Source: Karstenula rhodostoma CBS 690.94 (lineage: Eukaryota > Ascomycota > Dothideomycetes > Pleosporales > Didymosphaeriaceae). Taken from it: a DNA stretch of 64,000 nucleotides. The first letter of the stretch is position 1. Each line of letters opens with the position of its first letter. The translations under genes were made by a program, and so were the position numbers. The notes below the pieces were generated by a model. It made no database searches. It was given only the letters and a program-made list of their open reading frames with translations, and had not been told where the DNA came from. The stretch lies in the NCBI GenBank assembly GCA_010093485.1, contig MU001496.1, positions 1,059,666 through 1,123,665 on the forward strand, written 5' to 3'. Below are positions 56,829 through 64,000 of the stretch, piece after piece.

Positions 56829-58750
56829 TGCCTATATTCTGTAACCTGTTGACATCTATAGCTGTCTCTTCTGCTTGCCCGTCACCAGCTCCTCTGGTCG
56901 AGCTCATCTCGGTGGAATCTCTCTCGTCCCTACCCTCAAGAATTCCGGACCGACGACCACTCACGTCCTCTTTGCGACCGAAAACTCCCCCGGCGCATAT
57001 CCTCTCCTCCGGCTCAAGCACGCTGGTTAACTCACCACCTCGAATATAATGCGCTACGATGATGGTACTGATTTGGTCCCGATTTCTGATTTGACATCTG
57101 AGGCTTCTTGATACCCGTTCACGTCACGGACCGCATACCCATTGGGACATCGCATTGCATCACTTAGAACATCATCCCGACATCGCATTCGTCGTCGCAT
57201 TTACCGACGTTACGTAATCCTAATTCTCCAAAGAACACACTCCCGACGTAACGATTCTTTCTTCTTACTCTCCTTGCACATACGGTATATTGGTGGGCGG
57301 ATACTGCTCGATACCCTCTCTCGCAAACAACCTCTAGCGCAATATTGCACATCACTTTCATTACACCAACATGCGAGCGACGCTAGTCTTGCGTTTTCAC
57401 TCACTCCGCCATAATTGCCGACTATCACCCCCACTCATCATACCACAATCCCGCCGACAACACAACTTCACGGTCGAGACCATTGTTTCTTCACCATTTC
57501 AACCATTGTGGCTTGCGTTCTATACCCGAGCCCGGCACTCTGCTGGGCATTTCCTTTCGCTTCGTTGCTCTCGTCTGTTGTGGACCGATTGAGCTTCCAT
57601 ATAATACAAGGGGGCAAAGACTGAAGCATAAATAGCTGGAGTGCGACTTGTTAAGGGCTTGGTAGCGACGCACTTTGTACATACCGCGTGTTGCTCGGCC
57701 GGTTGGACCATCTTACCCATGTTGTATTTCTACGATATTCACTGGTTAAGGGATAGGTGGGGGTGGATTGAGGTTCGGGCGGCAGAAGGTGTGATGGTTG
57801 CGTGCAGCTGTTGGATAGCAGCTGGGCTGGATATTGATGAGGATCTTGGGATGAGGCTGGGCTTGGTAGCATTGAATAGGATAATCAATAGAGCCGCGAA
57901 ATGTACAGTTGGCCTTTGAGTTTTGATACTTTGCTGTGAAACGAGCAACTAGAAGGAGTCGCACGAGGTGCGCTCATGTCTGCCAAGTCTGCAAGGTACA
58001 AGGTAGGTACATGTTGTCTTCTCGCGGTTAACAGTTCCCTCTTTAGCTTGCTACGCCTCCTTTTGCCTTTCCGGGTACATCGGACGTGTGTCTTGACCTG
58101 GCTAAAACGGAATGGAATGGCCGCCAAGGCGTACAATCTCGAAATTGCGAGACGCGTTTGTTCATGCGGCGCAGCGTCTGGCTGGCGGCAGCAGCGAATT
58201 GCATCAACCAACCAGATGGGGCGGTGCGCGAAGACGGAGCGGCTGTCGACTGTCTGTGGACAGCACGGGTTCAGTGGATCATCGACCCGTTGCAGGTGGT
58301 TGCGAGCCGCGAGTGGGTTTCAAGACGGCGACAGCACTGCGCGTTGTCGTTTGGCGTGGACCGTCGCCGTCGGGGGATTTGTAAAGGGCTTCTTATCGTG
58401 TGGTTGTATTGGCATGGATGGTCGTTGTGCTATAAGGGTATTTATATATACAAGGAGGCGCTCCCGAAACGCGACCGTGCCGTCCGGCCGTGTGTAATAG
58501 CGAAATTTTGTGGTTGGTAAGGCCGTTCGTTCGTGGTTTGTGCCATCATCGTCATCATCATCCATCATCCATCAATCATGGGGGTATCTCATCTCTCCAT
58601 CCAACGTCCGTCCAGTCAGCCATCCGCGCAAGTAGCCAAGGAAAGGTCCTGAGCAAAGTCCGAAGACTAGAACATCATCACCGCTTTTCTAGACACTCAT
58701 CCGCACTGTCACCGCCTCAGCGCAAGGTGGGATGGGATGGGGCAAGAATG
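56829..58750. other. 1.9-kb intergenic region
   Basis: No gene was supported. A TATA-like tttatatata near 58441 has no credible gene attached, and an atc-repeat patch lies at about 58548-58575. Confidence 0.45.
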
Positions 58751-60824
58751 CTACGTGGGCCTCCCCTTCCGGCGGCCCATCTTGACCATCTCGCCCTCAC
58801 CAGCACGCTTGTTCCACTCCTCCGTCTCGCGCTTGACGTTCTCCCGGTACGTCTTCGTCTCGTCGCTGCCTTCGACCAGCAGCTGGGGACAGTGGCCCGA
58901 GCGGCGCAGGTGCCGCTTGAGGTTCTCCCAGCGGCAGTCGGGCTTGAAGGTGCAGCCGGGCTGGAGGCAGCGGTAGGGACGCAGAGTCTATGGGCATTGT
59001 AAGCTTATGAAGATATGGATGGGATTTGGTAGGGAGGGTGGGGAGGGTTACCTGATGGGTACGCTCGTGCTTACTCAGGTTTGAGCTGTCGGCGCAGGAA
59101 AAGTCGCAGAAGCGACACTTGTGCGGCTTCTTCCCCTCGTGCAGTGCCGAGATGTGCGTCTGCAGCTGCGTGTGCGTGGTTGTCGTGTATCCGCATCTAT
59201 CGCATACGTACGGGCGCTCGCCGGTGTGCGTGCGTTCGTGGTTGTCCTTTGCTTGGTTCGTGGCGAAGGTCTTGTTGCAGCCCTTGAAGCTGCATGCGTA
59301 GGGGCGGTGGCCGGCGTGCGCGAGGAGGTGCCGCGAGAGCTTGGAGCGCTGCTTGAAGTCTTTGGAGGCGGCTTCGCAATTTTCCCACTGGCAGACGCAC
59401 TGCGCGCAGTTGTCGACGTGCGTGGCTTTGATGTGGGCGTGGAGGGCGGAAGGGTCGGGGAAGGCGGCGAGGCAGACGAGGCCGAGTGCGTGTTGCCATC
59501 GGCAAACGCAAGATTGGGAGGCATCCATTGTTGACAGGTCAAGCCCAATGTTGTTGGCAGGCTGTATCTCTGGCTTGGGTTCGAGCCGAGCGGCTGACAG
59601 GTCGAAGTCTCCCTGTAGGTTCTTGGGTCCCGCATTTTGGAATGCATCCGAGTAGTGTGATTGCGGAAGAAGCCATGTGGTGTCATTGAACCCGTACATG
59701 GGGTTGTTTACACTGTTGTCGAATATGTTCATACCCGCAGTTGAGGGTGCGAGGGAGAATGGAGCACCCGGCTGACTTGACTGAAGCCCAAAGTTCATGA
59801 AGTTGTTTGCGAGACCGTTGCCTTCTGCCAGAGAGGCATTCCAGAGATCGAGATGCTCTTGTGGGGCGGTGGTGCAATCACCGCAAGCTCTAGACCCCCC
59901 ATGACAGCATGAGTTGTCGATGTGACAATGCTCTCCAGGGATGTTCAGGTAACATGATGTACCGACGATATGGTTTGGCGTCGGAGACGGGTGGCTACTG
60001 AATGCACTCTCGATGGAAGTGAGATTTCCGGGAGATAACACAGGTGTGACCATGGTAGAGATGGTCGGTGCCGTCTCGTGAGCTTGGGAGTAACATGGAT
60101 ACGTTTCGAATCCAGACAGTTGAGGGTCGTACCCATGCTGTCCCTCTTGGAAGTGACACCTCGTGTCATCGTAGCAGTAGACGGTTCCTGCAGAGGTAGG
60201 AGCTGTGTGAACAAAGTGACACTCACTGCTTGGGTCACCAAGCGGACACGGCTGAGCATCGCACTTCTGACAGAAGCACGGGTCGTCGACGCCGGCTACC
60301 TTGGTGCATTCGGGATCAGCACAGTGGTCGCTACATGATCCTTCCTCGCAATGAGGGTCGTAGCATGCGTCCTCCTCGGAGCACTGTTCGTCACCGGGGC
60401 ATGGCAGTGCGCAGGGAGAAGCGCAGGGAGAGTCACACGAGGCGGTATCCAGATCACAATCTTGGCAGAACTGCTCAAAGCAGAGGTCTGGAAACTGCTG
60501 GTCCAAGTTCGAGACGGGTTGGGAGGCGGCGACATTGTGGTACTCGCCTACTCTGGCAGCCGAAGCCTTCCGCTTTGACGGGCGCCCGTCTTCACAGGAG
60601 GGACAGGAGGGCTTAGGGTCGCAAGCTCTTTGCTCAGTCCAGGTACCCGTCTCGGCGGCCAATCCCAGGCCCGTAGATTTGGGATCGGTCAGTATGACAT
60701 TGTCCACGTCGCGCTTTGAACCAGCCAGCGGCGCAGGCAATGCGAACATGGGATCCGGGAAAAAGAGGGTTTCGTCGTCGCCGTATGCCGAGTCGCAGTC
60801 GAATCCTTGATATGCGTGAGCCAT
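58751..60824 (-). CDS. Cys-rich multi-C2H2 transcription factor (Zap1/ZafA-like)
   Basis: A nuclear DNA-binding protein of 669 aa. Exons are 60824-59052 and 58987-58751. I start at MAHAYQGFDCDSAY because the Met at 61073 would translate a G9-type homopolymer leader with no resemblance. A Cys-rich block spans residues 115-227 (C-x2-C and CxxxC spacing such as SDHCADPEC and CFCQKC), a second one about 301-317 (CHIDNSCCHGGSRACGDC). Six C2H2 fingers occupy about 439-620, the third of form YACSFKGCNKTFATNQ, the fourth YVCDRCGYTTTTHTQL, the last WENLKRHLRRSGH. Fingers plus a metal-sensor-like Cys region suggest a zinc-responsive regulator such as ZafA, but the family call is tentative. Confidence 0.75.
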
Positions 60825-61438
60825 GCCGGCGCTTTTGGGGGGGGGCCTTGAGGCCGACGGAGGGGAAGGAAGAGAGAGGTCATACAAGGCGTGTTGAACG
60901 GGGACATCAAGGTGCTCGTGGGCGCACAAAGCGATACTGTGCAACGCGGTTTCCCCACCACCCACGAAAAGCATAAAAGGTTGTCCTGCGATGGCAGACG
61001 GGTACCCTTTCGGTTCTTCACTGCGTTGCGCGCAAAAGTTATTTTTCTGAGTTGTAATAGTTGTCTGTTGCATGGTGATGAGCGCCGAGAGATGATTTCG
61101 TTCGTCAGGTGCACTGACTAATCGGCTTACTTCCCTAATCCATTGGACGCTTGCTCCGCTGCCCCATCACGCACGACAACTGCATTATCTGCGTTTACAA
61201 CACTTGAATACTCGTCTTTTAGATATATCCACGTAGCAGAAGCTCCTAGCCACGTGTGCGCGAAACCCTACAAGGACGAGAATCAACCGCGATGAAGGGT
61301 CCCGCATTGACACTTGACCCCACCAGCTTCCGTGCGTGGTGAAGCTGCAAGACATAGGGAAGACCCCGCGCCCAGCCCCGGGTGTCCGTTACCTCCGCTC
61401 AGCGCCCATTCGCCGACTCCACACCCTTCTCTACAACA
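60825..61438. promoter_or_regulatory. Divergent promoter region, TF/MGNICG genes
   Basis: It carries the long G-run (about 60834-60845) on the plus strand, in the transcription-factor leader. The rest shows no named site. Confidence 0.4.
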
Positions 61439-61929
61439 ATGGGCAACATCTGCGGCAAATCGTCCAAGGAGGACAATTTCCAGGGCGCGGGTCGCACCTT
61501 GGATGCGGCACCTGCGCCTACGACCAAGGCCTCCATCCCCACACACGTCGCAAATGCAGCTGGTTCCAGCCCGAAGCCAAAGCCGAAGGTGACGGGTCCA
61601 GGACGCACAGTAGGCGGCCCTGGGGGCAGTGATGGCACAAACGATCCCAGAGCAGCGGCCGCGGCGGCAGCAGAGGTGCGTAGTGCAAAGCCAAAGAGCG
61701 CCGTCAAGCCCATGACGGTTACCGCTTGGCTGTGAGTAGGAAGAGCTGTGGCTGACGGACCCATCATCTTCACCAGGCCCGCGCGAACAAGCCCGTGTCA
61801 GGAGATCTGGCGAAGAGGCTCGAGGAGCAGAAGAAGCAGACGCGCACCCAGACACTGCAGCAGGTGGCGAATGAGAACCGAGCCCAGCGCGAAGCTGATG
61901 CTGCGACGGAAACGCGCAACTACAACTGA
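61439..61929 (+). CDS. Small N-myristoylated/palmitoylated-type protein (MGNICGKSS)
   Basis: A 129-aa protein whose first residues MGNICGKSS carry Gly2 for N-myristoylation and Cys5 for palmitoylation, so membrane anchoring is likely. Exons 61439-61675 and 61777-61929 join as ...AAAAE-ARANKPVSGD (101-nt intron). GxGRT motifs occur twice (GAGRTL and GPGRTV). The C-terminus is a predicted helix rich in Gln/Glu/Arg (LAKRLEEQKKQTRTQTLQQV). I recognise it as a conserved fungal type of unknown function, not a named gene. Confidence 0.75.
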
Positions 61930-63045
61930 GCAGTCGGTTTGCGCATCGTCGACGCGAAACCGCTGCATTGCTTGTTCGTTGGGATTCAGTCATCCAAGCG
62001 GATTCACCCGAGCGCACTTCGCCTTGGGAGGAGGTCGGATCAGTCGGCTCGGGCGGCGCGTTCCTCCTTGGCGAACGCGAGGCCAAAGACCAACTACGAG
62101 GACTCACGTGCGATGGTTGTTGTTTTGCGACGAGGACTCACGTGCGATGGCTGTTGTTCTGCGACGAGTACAAGAGCCCGAGATCCCTTGTATCGGTCCC
62201 GTTGGATCTGAACACATTGTGGGGTTTGGAGCTTTGTATACCACCAAAGTTGAGCGTCCTTCTATACCAGCCTCATCCCATCGATCAGGTCTAGATCACT
62301 ATTCTTTATTTCTGGCTTCCTTTGCCTTATCGAAATGACTCTGCGATTCCCAAAGGATCATTCCATTCTTGTATGTCTTCTCAACGTCCCTACATCGATA
62401 GTAGACAGCCAAACTTTGAGGGACGCAACCTCTCTGGCACCCCCACTCGTCCTTCCACCTGCATGTGGTTGTGCTCCCATCTAGGACCAAAAGGTGAGCA
62501 CCGAACATTTTCCCCACTTACGAATGAAGTGAATTACGCAAGGATGCTCAGATACATGTGTCGCATCTGCAGAACATGAATCGCCTACCCAACCCCTCGG
62601 TTAGTCGCCCAACAAGCAAGTCGGGACCGAGAATGCCTGCGTGATCGAAACAAGAAGAGCGGTGACTGCCAGATCAGCATCCAGGGACCACCACTCTACC
62701 CAGATACGGCCAAACAACAACTCTGTTAAAAGGCCTATCGAAACACTCATCAAATCGCGCAAGAATTTCATCATCAATCCGGACCTGCGCCTAAATAGCC
62801 GTCCTACGCGCCTATCTCGCCCCCGCAGACTTCAGGAACCCTCCAGTGTTAAGGCGAGAGTTCGAAGACGGGATGCCTGACGTGAAGACCGATATAAGTG
62901 TGTCTAAGCTATACGGCCCGAGCCAAGAGAATAAGAATTAGAAGAGCAAGGAAGATGGGATGGCAATGCGGTATATTTGCCTTGAATTAATCTACCTTGG
63001 CGCCGAACTATACAAAAGAAACGTCCCTGCTAGGCACTCATTTCA
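61930..63045. other. Intergenic region with 34-bp tandem repeat
   Basis: Just after the small gene lies a 34-bp direct repeat (62097-62164). No coding signal was found up to the MFS stop. Confidence 0.5.
62097..62164 (+). repeat. 34-bp tandem direct repeat, two copies
   Basis: Unit 1 (62097-62130) and unit 2 (62131-62164) are cgaggactcacgtgcgatgg followed by ttgttgttttgcga or ctgttgttctgcga, with only two substitutions. The cacgtg core is an E-box/CACGTG-type site in each. Confidence 0.85.
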
Positions 63046-64000
63046 TTAAACTGCCTCTTCCCCACCCTTAACGTGCACCGCCGATGCTGGCCTCAACCCA
63101 GCAGCAGCCTCCGCATCGTGCACTTTTACACCCTCGAGCTCTAGCTTCCGCTGTTCCATCACAGGATCAACTTCCCTCCTCTGTCTGTGCACACTTCCAG
63201 TGCACACAGCGAGCAGAAACGAACTCGTCATGACCATGCCCTTCTTCTCTTCTTTCTTCACTTGGCCATCACCATCAACTTTCTTCGGGTTCCCAATCCA
63301 CACATTGCCCAGGAACGCCGACGCAACGATGCTGAGCGCCATGAAAGGCATCACAGAGATAAACCCCCACATGATAGCCCTCGCAGCAGCGTTCCGCACA
63401 GCTTCTTGGGTGGCAGGCGACAAGCTGTTCAAGGAGTCGAGGTTCGCAGGCCCGGAGGTGCCGCCATTGAACGAGGAGTTATTCCCCGGGTCGATGGCGT
63501 GCAGATACTGTGCGAACTTGTTGCTGAACACCGCGCCCATCATCGAGATACCCAAAGTCTCGCCCAGCGGGAGCGTAAAGCTGAGCACGCTCTGCATCGC
63601 CGCCAAACGAGTTGGCCATATACCTGCTGCATGCAGGACGACAGGCATGAACCGAAATGCAGTTCCAGCACCTGCGACAGCAAGAAAGACGCTCACGAGC
63701 GTGGTGTTCCGCGCAGAAATCGCCCACGTCATTGCGGCGAGGCCGACGGCTTCGACGATGGACCCGATGAAGAGCGGGTAGAATGTCTGCTTGGGCCAGT
63801 AGTTACACATAATGAGCGTGGTGTAAACGCCGATGCCGAGACCGGGGGTGTAGTATAGGAGCTGGGTGCCGGCTTTGGAGGAGGGGTAGCCCTCGGCGAG
63901 CTGCCAGTAGTAGGAGACGAAGTAGAACGCCGAGACGAGGGATACGCCGGCAGAGAAATTTATGATCATGAGGAGGGTTGTGTCTTTCTTGCGGAAGAGT
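63046..64000 (-). CDS. MFS transporter, partial (5' end outside window)
   Basis: The C-terminal half of a multi-TM MFS pump, about 318 residues visible, cut at the window edge. The visible frame runs from LFRKKDTTLLMIINF through GTQLLYYTPGLGIGVYTT, TWAISARNTTLVSVFLAVAG, ATQEAVRNAAARAIMWGF and a final TM region, then a charged cytosolic tail of about 80 aa. The TM layout matches a DHA2-type drug/toxin pump. The tail from about residue 220 contains MVMTSSFLLAVCTG, an odd hydrophobic insert with no credible intron border. Start, full length and motif A are not visible. Confidence 0.85.
   Translation of the reverse strand, partial: LFRKKDTTLLMIINFSAGVSLVSAFYFVSYYWQLAEGYPSSKAGTQLLYYTPGLGIGVYTTLIMCNYWPKQTFYPLFIGSIVEAVGLAAMTWAISARNTTLVSVFLAVAGAGTAFRFMPVVLHAAGIWPTRLAAMQSVLSFTLPLGETLGISMMGAVFSNKFAQYLHAIDPGNNSSFNGGTSGPANLDSLNSLSPATQEAVRNAAARAIMWGFISVMPFMALSIVASAFLGNVWIGNPKKVDGDGQVKKEEKKGMVMTSSFLLAVCTGSVHRQRREVDPVMEQRKLELEGVKVHDAEAAAGLRPASAVHVKGGEEAV

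Noticed and set aside
1..64000. tRNA, rRNA, CRISPR, complete transposon or phage features
   Set aside because: I found no cloverleaf B-box with matching A-box, no rRNA-like stretch, no repeat-spacer array and no transposase, integrase or reverse transcriptase motifs.

Overview
The window is nuclear DNA from a filamentous ascomycete (Pezizomycotina). The signs are protein-coding genes split by many 45-70 nt GT-AG introns with CTAAC/CTAAT-like branch sites, compact spacing, and typical fungal families: alkaline ceramidase, AKR, EthD, BAHD-like acyltransferase, DHA-type MFS pumps, CYP, HIR1, PUF6, GH2 beta-mannosidase and GPI-anchored Ser/Ala-rich proteins. Dothideomycetes is my best guess, but that is inference. 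There are no bacterial features, CRISPR arrays or recognisable tRNA/rRNA genes. I recognised 26 genes and re-derived their exon structures by eye. Several (a 4-TM protein with a 6-nt first exon, ceramidase with a 13-nt microexon, an N-myristoylated small protein) only appear after joining exons.

Layout. 0-5 kb: alkaline ceramidase (+), aldo-keto/pyridoxal reductase (+), convergent with a three-finger C2H2 protein (-). 5.6-20.8 kb, accessory or metabolic: 4-TM orphan (-), EthD protein (-), BAHD-like acyltransferase (+), a small orphan ORF (-), polyamine-type MFS (-), GPI-anchored surface protein (-), secreted M20 peptidase (-), cytochrome P450 (+), secreted HExxH protease (-). 22-33 kb, a housekeeping block: HIR1 (-), WBP4-like splicing factor (-), PAP2 lipid phosphatase (-), ankyrin protein (+), PUF6 (-). 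34.6-37.7 kb: a small secreted Pro-rich/poly-Asp protein (+) and a DHA2 MFS pump (-). 37.7-48.8 kb is strikingly gene-poor, holding only one cell-wall-gp1-like gene (43.5-44.7 kb). 48.8-64 kb: beta-mannosidase (-), F-box-like LPxEIR protein (+), SH3/single-TM surface protein (+), Cys-rich multi-finger transcription factor (-), MGNICGKSS small protein (+), and an MFS gene cut by the right edge (-).

How the genes may work together: the EthD, acyltransferase, MFS and P450 genes between 6.8 and 19.4 kb look like tailoring and export genes of a small-molecule pathway without a backbone synthase. This is a hypothesis only. Ceramidase and PAP2 phosphatase both act on membrane lipids; HIR1, PUF6 and the WBP4-like protein are conserved nuclear functions. 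Notable oddities are three introns that are multiples of three and free of stops (so they read through as coding), a GC-AG intron, a microexon, NAG/NAG-type acceptors, 33-nt, 18-nt and 34-nt tandem repeats, and about 10 kb of apparently non-coding DNA around the gp1-like gene.
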